The translations under genes were made by a program, and so were the position numbers. Shown here one piece after another: positions 16,880 through 24,474 of a DNA stretch of 64,000 bases; position 1 is the stretch's first letter; every line of letters starts with the position of its first letter. The stretch comes from Bradyrhizobium sp. 186 (lineage in GTDB: Bacteria; Pseudomonadota; Alphaproteobacteria; Rhizobiales; Xanthobacteraceae). The DNA lies in the NCBI RefSeq assembly GCF_023101685.1, contig NZ_CP082164.1, positions 1,364,001 through 1,428,000 on the forward strand. Reading direction: 5' to 3'. The notes beneath the pieces are model-generated. The model made no database searches and was not told the origin of the DNA. It saw only the letters and a list, made by a program, of their open reading frames with translations.

Positions 16880-17590
16880 ATGACCTACGGCGATCTGGTC
16901 TCCCACGTGAAATTCGACATGGAGCGTGACAGTCCGTTCTCCTACGCCTGTCACGCCTGCAATCGTTGCTGCCGCAACAAGGCAATCCGCGTCAGCCCCT
17001 ACGAGATACTGCGTCTTGCGAGGTATCTCTGCATATCGACGACGCAGTTCATAGAAGATCACACGGAGGCTGGCGGCACAGTTCTGCGATCCAAGGTAAA
17101 CGGTGATTGCGGATTTCTGGGAGAGCGCGGCTGCAGCGTTCATTCGGATCGACCGCTGGTCTGCCGTATCTATCCGCTGGCGCGATGGGTTTCACCGGAT
17201 GGCGAGGAATCGTTCGGCCACCTGACGCCGCATCCGAAGACCGAAGGCGTCTACGGCATTTCGGGAACCGTGCAGGACTATCTCGATCACCAGCAACTCG
17301 CGCCTTTCTTCGAGATGAGCGAACGATACGGCAAGTTGTATCAAAAAATGCTCGACGTGCTGGAAAAGCTCGATCCAGAAGAACTGGACCGACGGTCGGA
17401 CCGGCGTGCGGCTATCGACGAACTACCGGCGGGGACGCTGGCGTCAATGTGCGTGGATATCGACGCGACTAATGGCGTCAGCTTCTCTAACAGCGACGGT
17501 TCCGGTCTCGGTATCGATGAAGCCGTGGCTCGGCATATCCGTGCCATCGAGGAGTGGCTTTATTCTCTGGATGCCGCGTGGCGAAACTAA
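16880..17590 (+). CDS. YkgJ-family cysteine-cluster (zinc/iron-chelating) protein
   Basis: 236 aa. The N-terminal CHACNRCCRNKAIRVSPYEI and the later CGFL-GERGCSVHSDRPLVCRIYPL fit the CxxCxxCC...C...C pattern of PF03692, which binds a metal or Fe-S cluster. Many relatives are linked to post-translational modification or flagellar genes. ATG at 16880 is preceded by AGGAGG 8 nt upstream, which decides against the longer frame from 16835. Last gene of the sigma-54 operon, 52 bp after the Tat protein. Confidence 0.8.
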   Translation: MTYGDLVSHVKFDMERDSPFSYACHACNRCCRNKAIRVSPYEILRLARYLCISTTQFIEDHTEAGGTVLRSKVNGDCGFLGERGCSVHSDRPLVCRIYPLARWVSPDGEESFGHLTPHPKTEGVYGISGTVQDYLDHQQLAPFFEMSERYGKLYQKMLDVLEKLDPEELDRRSDRRAAIDELPAGTLASMCVDIDATNGVSFSNSDGSGLGIDEAVARHIRAIEEWLYSLDAAWRN

Positions 17591-17917
17591 ACGATTATTG
17601 CGATCAGCCGAAGGTAACTGGTTTCGAACGACCGCTGTTGGGCGCAAAGCGGAGATTCGATTGCTTGCGGCAGAATATTATGCTCGATCACCCCGATTGC
17701 GGGATCGGCAGTGGCCAAACGTGAAAGTGGGTATCGAGTGGGATTTTTGTGCACCAGGATTATCGTTCTGCTTGGCTACTCGACCCTAGCCAGGGGTTCG
17801 AACAAGCGGCGGCTTCCAACGGGCCATAAAGATGCGAACGCTGTTGCGAAGCTTCGCGTCTTGAGGCTCAATTTGCGGTAGTAAGAAGCGACGTTCCTAT
17901 AAACAAGGCTGTCCAGA
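17591..17917. other. Intergenic stretch with a short dispersed repeat
   Basis: No gene with support. Positions 17629-17660 (ACGACCGCTGTTGGGCGCAA...) resemble 19371-19404 with few differences. The ~60 bp before 17918 are AT-richer and probably hold the promoter of the next operon. Confidence 0.4.
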
Positions 17918-18580
17918 ATGGACATTTTCTTTTTTCAGCTCGTGATCATTTTCATTCCGGGCATCATCTGGGAAAGGCTGGACGCCTCGTACGGCACGAG
18001 TAGGGCTAAGGAGCAATGGGATATCCTACGGCGAACATTCGTGTTCGGTCTGGCTGCTTACCTGACCACCTTCTGTATCTACTGGCTCGCCAGCTTCTAC
18101 TTTAAGGGCTTGAACTTTCAGGTCTTTAAATTCGAAAAGGATGTCGAGTTCTTGGATGGGCAAGGCGTCAAACTCATCTTCTACGCGTCAATGGTTTCGA
18201 TCGTCTGCGGAGTTCTGTGGCTCTACATCACGAACTACAAATTGCTGACGCGATTGATTCAGTGGATAGGCGCCACGAAGCGATATGGCGACGAGGACGT
18301 CTGGGACTTCACTTTCAATTCCGGGAGGGCCGAGGTCGAGTATGTCCATGTTCGGGACTTCGAAAAAAAGATAACCTATGCCGGGTGGGTTGAGGCGTTC
18401 TCTGAAACCGAAAAGCAGCGAGAACTGCGGCTCCGCGACGTGATCGTCTACGATTTCGAGGGAGCGGTTTTGTTCGAAACGCCGCGCGTGTACCTTGCAC
18501 GGAAGATGGATAATATCGATATAGAGTTCCCATACAGGCCAGGACAAGCAAATGACGAACCCGCCACGTCCCCCGGTTAG
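17918..18580 (+). CDS. Membrane protein resembling DUF6338
   Basis: 220 aa. Three hydrophobic segments are clear: the N-terminus (IFFFQLVIIFIPGIIW), about 43-62 (VFGLAAYLTTFCIYWLASFY) and about 88-108 (LIFYASMVSIVCGVLWLYI). The soluble C-terminal half has DVWDFTF at ~128, then a beta-rich part with VHVRDFEKKITYAGWVEAFSE, VYDFEG and PRVYLAR. This order, helices and then a small SH3-like beta domain, resembles DUF6338 proteins; the match is by eye and tentative. Lower GC than the flanks. Its 3' end overlaps the next small gene by 29 nt, so the three genes are one operon. Function unknown. Confidence 0.65.
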   Translation: MDIFFFQLVIIFIPGIIWERLDASYGTSRAKEQWDILRRTFVFGLAAYLTTFCIYWLASFYFKGLNFQVFKFEKDVEFLDGQGVKLIFYASMVSIVCGVLWLYITNYKLLTRLIQWIGATKRYGDEDVWDFTFNSGRAEVEYVHVRDFEKKITYAGWVEAFSETEKQRELRLRDVIVYDFEGAVLFETPRVYLARKMDNIDIEFPYRPGQANDEPATSPG

Positions 18581-18734
18581 ACCCCTTACCGAAGGCTACG
18601 TCGTGAAGGGCGGCCACAACCCGGGCACGTCTCAAATTCAGACGCGTCCACCTGCGCCAGCGCCAATCCCGGCGCCGAGGACGCCGCCAGTTCCAAATAC
18701 GCCGCCGTCGGGAGGACGCCGCAATGACCAATAA
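18552..18734 (+). CDS. Small proline-rich protein A (unknown)
   Basis: 60 aa. Short N-terminal part (PLTEGYVVKGGHNPGTSQIQT) followed by a Pro/Ala run RPPAPAPIPAPRTPPVPNTPP. It starts inside the membrane protein gene (29-nt overlap) and overlaps the next small gene by 11 nt. The protein after it has the same plan: [D/E]GY, G, S, I-x-T, RPPAPAP, PxPP. The two are therefore likely paralogues, which is the main reason to believe both are real. No TM or signal peptide. Pro-rich tails often bind SH3-like domains, and the neighbour may have one; inference only. Confidence 0.55.
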   Translation: MTNPPRPPVRPLTEGYVVKGGHNPGTSQIQTRPPAPAPIPAPRTPPVPNTPPSGGRRNDQ

Positions 18735-18897
18735 GCACAGGACAAACGACGGCTACGCGATGGACGGCAAAATCATGAGCCGCCAAGACTCGTACGAAAT
18801 CAAAACCTCGCAGGTTAAGCAGCGGCCGCCCGCGCCGGCACCAATGGTGAAGGCTCAAGCTCCAACACCGCCACCGCCCAAGCCTGCGAAGGGGTAG
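18724..18897 (+). CDS. Small proline-rich protein B, paralogue of A
   Basis: 57 aa, beginning MTNKHRTNDGYAMDGKIMSR and ending with a Pro/Ala/Lys tail (QRPPAPAPMVKAQAPTPPPP). It shares DGY, I-K-T-S-Q and RPPAPAP with the preceding 60-aa protein in the same order. ATG at 18724 overlaps the stop of protein A (18732-18734). The N-terminal half is polar and charged. Third gene of the small operon. Role unknown. Confidence 0.55.
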   Translation: MTNKHRTNDGYAMDGKIMSRQDSYEIKTSQVKQRPPAPAPMVKAQAPTPPPPKPAKG

Positions 18898-19459
18898 GGC
18901 TGTCGCTGCGAGTGACAATCCACCCGAAGACGCTAAGTAGCCAAGCAGCTGCCGGATGCTGGTAAGCTGCTTGGCCCGCCTTCGACTGTCCTCGTCGCTC
19001 GTACACACGCCCAGCTTTTTGCGCGCTCTCGACGACCTGAGCAGAGACGGTACGTCTTCTGGCTGGCTCAGCGTCTTCCCAATGGTATCTCAGACGGAAA
19101 AGCGCAGCGCATCCCGAACGCGCTGCGACTTGCCATGGAACCGTATAGATAAATCTGCTCCTCATTCACGCCTTAGCCGTCCAGCGACCCAATGAAACCA
19201 ACCCGTTAGGCTTCTGTTGCGACATCGTCAAACCAGGGTTTTCTACGACATTATACGATGCAGCTCCGGTTCGGGAGCGCGATGTCGTTCGACAACCGAT
19301 TGATCGAAGCACGCTGCATTGGCGGAGCTTGGTCACTTGGCAGGCTCATTCGCTGAATGAGCGATTATGGAACGGCCGCTGTTGGCGCGCAAAGTGGACG
19401 ATCGTGGTCTGGGATCAAAAGCCCGCCGTGGCAGTCCACGGCCACAGTCTGCACGCGCG
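18898..19459. other. Gene-free region carrying two dispersed repeats
   Basis: No gene I can support. It contains copy A of a ~157-bp repeat (19081-19237) also found at 38965-39121, and a 33-bp motif (19371-19404) similar to 17629-17660. It looks like a recombination scar region between the small operon and the LysR cluster. Confidence 0.5.
19081..19237 (+). repeat. Dispersed repeat, copy A (~157 bp)
   Basis: About 85 percent identical by eye to 38965-39121 in the same orientation. Shared runs include CGCCTTAGCCGTCCAGCGAC, then CCAATGAAA, and TCTGTTGCGACATCGTCAAA. Non-coding. Together the copies bracket about 20 kb. Confidence 0.75.
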
Positions 19460-20398
19460 TCATCGCTTCGGTGCGGCCGATCCCGGTCCGGTCATCCGGC
19501 GCGCCTTGCTGGATATTTGGGCGGTCAAATCATCAATTCTGGAGAGCAGAAGTTTGAGAATAGGCGAGGTGTTTGCCTTGTTGTAACCGAGGACCAGATC
19601 AACCGTTGGCGCTTCACCCACCAGCGGACGGCTGGTCACGGACCAAGGAAGAAGATTACTTGGGTACGCGGGCAGCAGTGCTACGGCGCCGGTAGACGCG
19701 ATCATAGACACCGCATGGGTAATGTTGTCCACCTCGTGATCCGGAACGATATCCAGGCCGGATCGCTTCAGGTAGTCCTCGATCACAACGCGCGAGGTTG
19801 GGGCCGTCTTCGATGGTATGATGAATGTTTCGCCCACGATCTCTCGCAGCTCAACGGAGTCACGCACGGCAAGGCGGTGGTCGCTGGGGAATATGACGAC
19901 GAACGGCTCCGTAATCACACGCCTGTAAACCAGCTCGTCCGCCCGCTGTTCCGGCCGCATGAACGCGGCGTCGAGCCTGCCCCGCATCAAGGCGTCAGCG
20001 AGGTCCGGGGAATTCTGGCTTGAGACCGTGACCTCTATATTGGGCAGTTCATCGTGAAGGATGCGCAGCGCTTCAGGCAACCAATCTATTTCTTTCCCCG
20101 TGAGAAACCCTAGAGCGAAGGTCGGCTTGGCGGGTTGAGCCGCCCGCCGCGCTGCTTCCTTGGCTGCCTCTGCCTGGGTGAGCGCCAGCCGGGCATGGTC
20201 GAGAAAGGCGCGACCGGCGGCGGTCAATTCGATGCCGTGCACGCTGCGGCTCATCAACTGGACGCCAACCTCGTATTCGAGATCGCGGATTTGCCGGCTC
20301 AGCGAAGGCTGCGCGGTGTGCAGCCGTTTTTCGGCCGCGAGCGTCAGGCTGCCCTCTTCGGCTACCGCGATGAAATAGCGAAGGTGCCGTAGCTCCAT
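19460..20398 (-). CDS. LysR-family transcriptional regulator
   Basis: 312 aa from MELRHLRYF. The N-terminal winged helix-turn-helix reads GSLTLAAEKRLHTAQPSLSR, followed by the linker helix and a periplasmic-binding-type effector domain (about 92-300, LGFLTGKEIDWLPEAL onward). The gene is divergent from the SDR operon with a 180-bp gap, the standard LysR arrangement, so it probably controls 20579-26888 in response to a pathway intermediate. A start four codons upstream (20410) is possible; the chosen one matches the family N-terminus. Confidence 0.9.
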   Translation of the reverse strand: MELRHLRYFIAVAEEGSLTLAAEKRLHTAQPSLSRQIRDLEYEVGVQLMSRSVHGIELTAAGRAFLDHARLALTQAEAAKEAARRAAQPAKPTFALGFLTGKEIDWLPEALRILHDELPNIEVTVSSQNSPDLADALMRGRLDAAFMRPEQRADELVYRRVITEPFVVIFPSDHRLAVRDSVELREIVGETFIIPSKTAPTSRVVIEDYLKRSGLDIVPDHEVDNITHAVSMIASTGAVALLPAYPSNLLPWSVTSRPLVGEAPTVDLVLGYNKANTSPILKLLLSRIDDLTAQISSKARRMTGPGSAAPKR

Positions 20399-20578
20399 AG
20401 CGCTCTCCATATCTCCAAGGCATGCCCACCAGCTTACAAAGTCTTTTTCGGGGGTGCCAGAGGAGCCTACATAGCTAACAACGAAAGCACCTGAGACTGG
20501 TCTCGGTCTTTAAAAGCCGCGGTCACGGTACTCGGTTCCATGCTCTGCCGGTAGGGCGGCAAATTGCGAGGATCACAA

Positions 20579-21325
20579 ATGAGTAACCCAGTCGTGTTGA
20601 TCACGGGCGCCTTGACCGGCATCGGTCGCGCCGCCGCCGTCGCCTTCGCCAAGAAGGGTGCGAAGGTGGTCGTTGCCGGCCGGCGTGACGAGGCCGGCCA
20701 GGCGCTCGTCAAGGAGCTGCGCGCTTTCGGTTCCGAGGCCGAGTTCATCAACGCCGACGTCCGCAAGGAGGATGACGTCCGCGCTATGGTCGACAAGACC
20801 GTCGCGCGGTTTGGCCGTCTCGATGTCGCGGTGAACAATGCCGCCACCGAGGGTGCGGTCGGCCCGATCACGGACCAGACCGCGGAAAGCTTTGCCGCGA
20901 CGTTCGAGACCAACGTTCTCGGCGTGGTCCTGAGCATGAAGCACGAAGTGCGCGCCATGCAGGCCCAGGGGAGCGGCAGCATCATCAATATCTCCTCGAC
21001 CTATGGGCACAGGGGCGCGCCCTATGCCTCGATCTACGTCGGCGCCAAGCATGCCGTCGAAGGCATTACCAAGTCGGTGGCGCTCGAACTCGCCAAATCG
21101 GGGATTCGCGTGAACGCCGTCGGGCCTGGCCCCACGGACACCGGCATGCTGACCCGCTTTACTGGCACGGCGGAGAACAAGGCCGCCCTGGTGACCCAGG
21201 TTCCGCTCGGTCGGCTCGTCCTCTCCGAGGAGGTCGCCGACGGCATCGTGTTCCTCGGTTCGGACGAAGGCAGGTTCATCACCGGCCACGTCCTCAACGT
21301 CGACGGCGGACACAGCGCCAACTGA
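20579..21325 (+). CDS. SDR-family oxidoreductase 1
   Basis: 248 aa, classical short-chain dehydrogenase. The cofactor motif is TGALTGIG (9-16), with R35-R36 after the second strand suggesting NADP(H). NNA is at 86-88, and the catalytic Ser140, Tyr153 and Lys157 lie in SSTYG and YVGAK. The C-terminus ends with the usual GHVLNVDGGH. The start ATG 20579 is preceded by GAGGATCACAA. It is about 65-70 percent similar to the next gene, so a tandem duplication. Likely reduces or oxidises an alcohol/ketone intermediate; exact substrate unknown. Confidence 0.9.
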   Translation: MSNPVVLITGALTGIGRAAAVAFAKKGAKVVVAGRRDEAGQALVKELRAFGSEAEFINADVRKEDDVRAMVDKTVARFGRLDVAVNNAATEGAVGPITDQTAESFAATFETNVLGVVLSMKHEVRAMQAQGSGSIINISSTYGHRGAPYASIYVGAKHAVEGITKSVALELAKSGIRVNAVGPGPTDTGMLTRFTGTAENKAALVTQVPLGRLVLSEEVADGIVFLGSDEGRFITGHVLNVDGGHSAN

Positions 21326-21416
21326 CCATGTCCGGGCGCTGAAGCTTGCTCCGCGCCCGAAAGCCACGGTCTCGAATACGTTTCAGGTCAACAACACGAT
21401 TCAGAGGACAACCGTT

Positions 21417-22163
21417 ATGGGTGCTCCTGTTATCCTCATTACCGGCGCTCTGACCGGCATCGGTCGTGCCACAGCGTTTGCCTTTGCCAAAGAAGGTGCA
21501 ACGGTCGTTGCGTCCGGCCGCCGCGAGGCCGAGGGCAAGGCACTCGAAGCCGAGCTTCGTAGCCTCGGCGCTGAAGCCGCTTTCATTCTGGCGGACGTGC
21601 GCCACGAAGACGACGTGCGCAACCTTGTCGAACAGACTGTCGCGCGCTTCGGCCGCCTGGATGTCGCGGTCAACAATGCCGGCACCGAAGGAAAACCTGG
21701 CCCGCTGGCCGAGCAGACGTCCGAGAGCTATGCAGGGATGTTCGACACCAATGTGCTCGGCACGCTACTGAGTTTGAAGCACGAACTGCGGGTCATGCAG
21801 CCGCAAGGCTCAGGCAGCATCATCAATATTTCTTCGACCATGGGCGAGCGCGGTGCGGCGAATCTCGCACTCTACACCGCAAGCAAGCACGCGGTGGAAG
21901 GTCTCACGAAATCCGCCGCTCTCGAAGCCGCCCCTTCGGGCGTGCGCGTCAATGCAGTCGCGCCTGGTCCGACCGAGACCGCGATGCTCGATCGTCTGAC
22001 CGGGACGCCCGACAAAAAAGCAGCGTTCTATGCTGCCATACCGCTTAAGCGCGGTGCGAAGCCGCAAGAGATCGCCGACGCTATTGTGTTCCTAGCTTCA
22101 GACAAAGCGTCCTTCGTCACCGGCCAGATCATCAGGATCAACGGCGGCAAAACCGCCTCGTGA
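21417..22163 (+). CDS. SDR-family oxidoreductase 2 (tandem paralogue)
   Basis: 248 aa, same plan as the preceding SDR: ITGALTGIGR, DVAVNNAGTEG, NISSTMGERG, YTASKHAVEG with a standard YxxxK, and GQIIRINGG at the end. Long shared stretches (SGSIINISST, ITGALTGIGRA) show the two are recent duplicates. ATG at 21417 follows AGAGGACAACCGTT. Located 91 bp after SDR 1 in the same transcript. Confidence 0.9.
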   Translation: MGAPVILITGALTGIGRATAFAFAKEGATVVASGRREAEGKALEAELRSLGAEAAFILADVRHEDDVRNLVEQTVARFGRLDVAVNNAGTEGKPGPLAEQTSESYAGMFDTNVLGTLLSLKHELRVMQPQGSGSIINISSTMGERGAANLALYTASKHAVEGLTKSAALEAAPSGVRVNAVAPGPTETAMLDRLTGTPDKKAAFYAAIPLKRGAKPQEIADAIVFLASDKASFVTGQIIRINGGKTAS

Positions 22164-22290
22164 TCGCTCGCGGCAAGCTGATGCTGCCGGGATTTGCATC
22201 TTCAGATCTTCGGAGCCCGATCATGACCACCGACAACCACCAGGGACACGCAAGAGAGTCGATTCATTGCGACCTACACCCGATCAACGC

Positions 22291-22312
22291 GCAGTGCATA
22301 TGCAGTGCATAT
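22291..22312. repeat. 11-bp tandem duplication before the GlcG-like gene
   Basis: GCAGTGCATAT occurs twice head to tail. The join creates the palindrome TGCATATGCA. It ends 19 bp before the ATG at 22332 and lies over the ribosome-binding region, so it might be a regulator site or simple slippage. Confidence 0.6.
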
Positions 22313-22331
22313 CAAGTGAGGAGTGAGCCCA

Positions 22332-22769
22332 ATGGCTAACGTGGTGAAGAAACACAGCATCTCTTCTGAGCTGGCACAGAAAATGGTGGATGCAGCAGTG
22401 GCAAAAGCCAGAGAACTTGGCGTTAGCGAGAACGTGGCGATCCTCGATGACGGCGGCAATCTCAAGGCCTTTAGCCGGATGGATGGGGCCTCGATGCCTA
22501 CCATCGAGATTGCGCAGAAGAAGGCGTACACCGCTCTATTCGGCGTCTCCACTCAGGACTTTTTCAACTTTATCCAGGGCGACCCGTCGCTTTTGGCCGG
22601 CATCCCCACGCTTGCGCGTGTAGCGGCGTGGGGTGGCGGGTTTCCCATCAAGGTGAACGGCGAGGTTGTCGGGGCGATCGGGGTGAGCGGAGCGCCCATG
22701 GTGCAGAACGACATCGATTGCGCGAGAGCGGCCCTGGCGCTGCTACCGGATACGGTACCCACTGAGTGA
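22332..22769 (+). CDS. GlcG/HbpS-family protein
   Basis: 145 aa. Typical GlcG/HbpS (DUF336) features: VAKARELGVSENVAILDDGGNLKAFSRMDGA, then IEIAQKKAYTAL, and GGFPIKVNGEVVGAIGVSG near the C-terminus. Members bind haem or small molecules and accompany catabolic operons; the molecular role is poorly defined. ATG at 22332 has GAGGAG 8 nt upstream, preferred over the GTG at 22323. Its stop overlaps a possible GTG start of the hydrolase. Confidence 0.85.
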   Translation: MANVVKKHSISSELAQKMVDAAVAKARELGVSENVAILDDGGNLKAFSRMDGASMPTIEIAQKKAYTALFGVSTQDFFNFIQGDPSLLAGIPTLARVAAWGGGFPIKVNGEVVGAIGVSGAPMVQNDIDCARAALALLPDTVPTE

Positions 22770-22783
22770 AAAGGCCCGACCAG

Positions 22784-23647
22784 ATGGTTCACACCCACCA
22801 GACCGCGCCGACGCAGTTCGTCGAGGCGAACGGCATCCGCTTAGCTTATCGCCGATTCGGCAAGGCCGGCGGCGTGCCACTCGTCTTCAACCAGCACTTC
22901 ACCGGGACGATGGACCATTGGGATCCAGCCGTGACCGACGGTTTCGCCAAGGACCGCGAAGTCGTTCTGTTCAATAATGCCGGCGTCTCCAGCAGTTCAG
23001 GGCAAGTGCCAACTTCGATCGAGGGTATGGCCGCCAACGCCATTGCCTTCATCGGAGCGCTGGGTCTTGCGAAGGTCGACGTGTTGGGTTTCTCCATCGG
23101 TGGCTTCGTCGCTCAGGAGATCGCCGGCCAGGCGCCTGGCCTCGTTCGCAAGTTGATCCTTGTCGGGACCGGACCACGCGGCGGCGAGGGTATGGCCAAT
23201 CTGACGCCCGAAGCGCAGCAAATTTTCGGCGCAAGCTACGAGGACCCTGACCACCTCTGGCTCGCCGTCCATTTCACCAGGTCGCAAGCAAGCCAGGCGG
23301 CTGGCCGCGGTTTCCTCAAGCGGTTCCGCCTGCGCAAAGAAAACCGAGACCCCGAGGTCAATGAAAAGGTGGCACCCGCACAACTCGAGGCGCTAGGCAA
23401 ATGGGGAATTCGGTTCAAAGGGTCGTACGACTACCTGAAGTCGATCCGGCAGCCGACGCTGGTCGTGAACGGCGGCAATGACGTGATCATCTACTCCGTG
23501 AACTCGTTCATCCTGCAGCAGCACCTGCCGAACGCCGAACTCATCCTCTATCCCGACGCCAATCACGGCTCGCAGTACCAGTATCCCGAACTCTTCATCC
23601 GTCATGTCTCGATGTTCCTGTCGGAGCACGAGCATCGGGGCGAGTGA
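22784..23647 (+). CDS. Alpha/beta hydrolase
   Basis: 287 aa. Nucleophile elbow GFSIGG (Ser104), an acidic residue in GGNDVII and the catalytic His in DANHGSQYQYP give the triad. The HFTGTMDHWDP stretch near residue 38-48 is the oxyanion/HG-type region. Close in type to peroxidase-like or ester-cleaving alpha/beta hydrolases of catabolic clusters. AAGG at 22771 precedes ATG 22784; a GTG at 22766 that overlaps the previous stop is an alternative start. Cytosolic; substrate unknown. Confidence 0.85.
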   Translation: MVHTHQTAPTQFVEANGIRLAYRRFGKAGGVPLVFNQHFTGTMDHWDPAVTDGFAKDREVVLFNNAGVSSSSGQVPTSIEGMAANAIAFIGALGLAKVDVLGFSIGGFVAQEIAGQAPGLVRKLILVGTGPRGGEGMANLTPEAQQIFGASYEDPDHLWLAVHFTRSQASQAAGRGFLKRFRLRKENRDPEVNEKVAPAQLEALGKWGIRFKGSYDYLKSIRQPTLVVNGGNDVIIYSVNSFILQQHLPNAELILYPDANHGSQYQYPELFIRHVSMFLSEHEHRGE

Positions 23648-23694
23648 ATTCCAAAGCGGTCACCTAATCGGCAGCAACAAACAGGACGATGATC

Positions 23695-24441
23695 ATGGCT
23701 ACTCTGACCGGCAAAACCGCTCTCGTTACCGGCGGTTCGCGCGGCATAGGACGCGCCAGCGCAATCGCGCTTGCCGCCGCCGGCGCCCAGGTTCTTGTGC
23801 ATTACGGCCGCGGCGCGAAGGAAGCCGACGATGTTGTCGCAGAGATCGCCGAAGCCGGCGGCCGAGCGGATGCCATAGCGACGGACCTTGCCGCCGCGGA
23901 CGGCGCCGGCAAGCTTGCGAGGCAGGTCCGGAGTATTGTCGGAGATCGCCTCGACATCCTTGTCGCCAATGCAGGGGTCTTGAAAGCGGCGACCATCGAG
24001 GAAACGACGGTCGAGGATTTCGACAGGCTGTTCGCAGTCAACGTCCGGGCACCGTTCTTTCTTGTGCAGCAGCTGCTTCCGATCATGTGCAAGGGAAGTA
24101 GCATCGTTTTCCTCTCATCGCTCGCGGCGCGCGCCGTTGTTGGAACGGAACCCGCGTATGCGGCAACCAGGGGTGCCGTCGACACCCTGGTGAAGCATTT
24201 CGCCTCGATGCTTGGCGCACGTGGTATCCGCGTCAATGCCGTCGCGCCCGGTGTCGTCGAGACGGACATGTTGAACTTCACCAGGACGGGCGCGGGCCGC
24301 GACTTCGCGCTGGGCATTCAGGCGCTGAAGCGCCTCGCGCAGCCCGACGACATCGGCGGGGTTATCGCCTTCCTGGCATCCGAAGATGCCAGATGGATCA
24401 CGGGCGATACCATCCGCGTCGATGGCGGCTCGAAGCTCTGA
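23695..24441 (+). CDS. SDR-family protein 3 with YxxxR instead of YxxxK
   Basis: 248 aa. Cofactor motif TGGSRGIGR (12-20), NAG at 92-94, Ser141/Ser142, Tyr155. The position of the catalytic lysine is Arg159 (YAATR; codon AGG at 24169-24171, one base from AAG). The rest of the fold, including DTIRVDGG at the end, is intact. Either activity is reduced, or Arg substitutes. ATG 23695 is favoured over 23689 because AGGA at 23683 is 8 nt away. It belongs to the same operon but is not a close duplicate of SDR 1 and 2. Confidence 0.85.
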   Translation: MATLTGKTALVTGGSRGIGRASAIALAAAGAQVLVHYGRGAKEADDVVAEIAEAGGRADAIATDLAAADGAGKLARQVRSIVGDRLDILVANAGVLKAATIEETTVEDFDRLFAVNVRAPFFLVQQLLPIMCKGSSIVFLSSLAARAVVGTEPAYAATRGAVDTLVKHFASMLGARGIRVNAVAPGVVETDMLNFTRTGAGRDFALGIQALKRLAQPDDIGGVIAFLASEDARWITGDTIRVDGGSKL

Positions 24442-24474
24442 AGTTGGCACACCGGGAGCGCCGGGAGTAAAGCG

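Noticed and set aside
22223..22339. 38-aa frame ahead of the GlcG-like gene as a leader peptide
   Set aside because: No Shine-Dalgarno, no regulatory hairpin and no conserved features; it merely spans the tandem 11-bp repeat.
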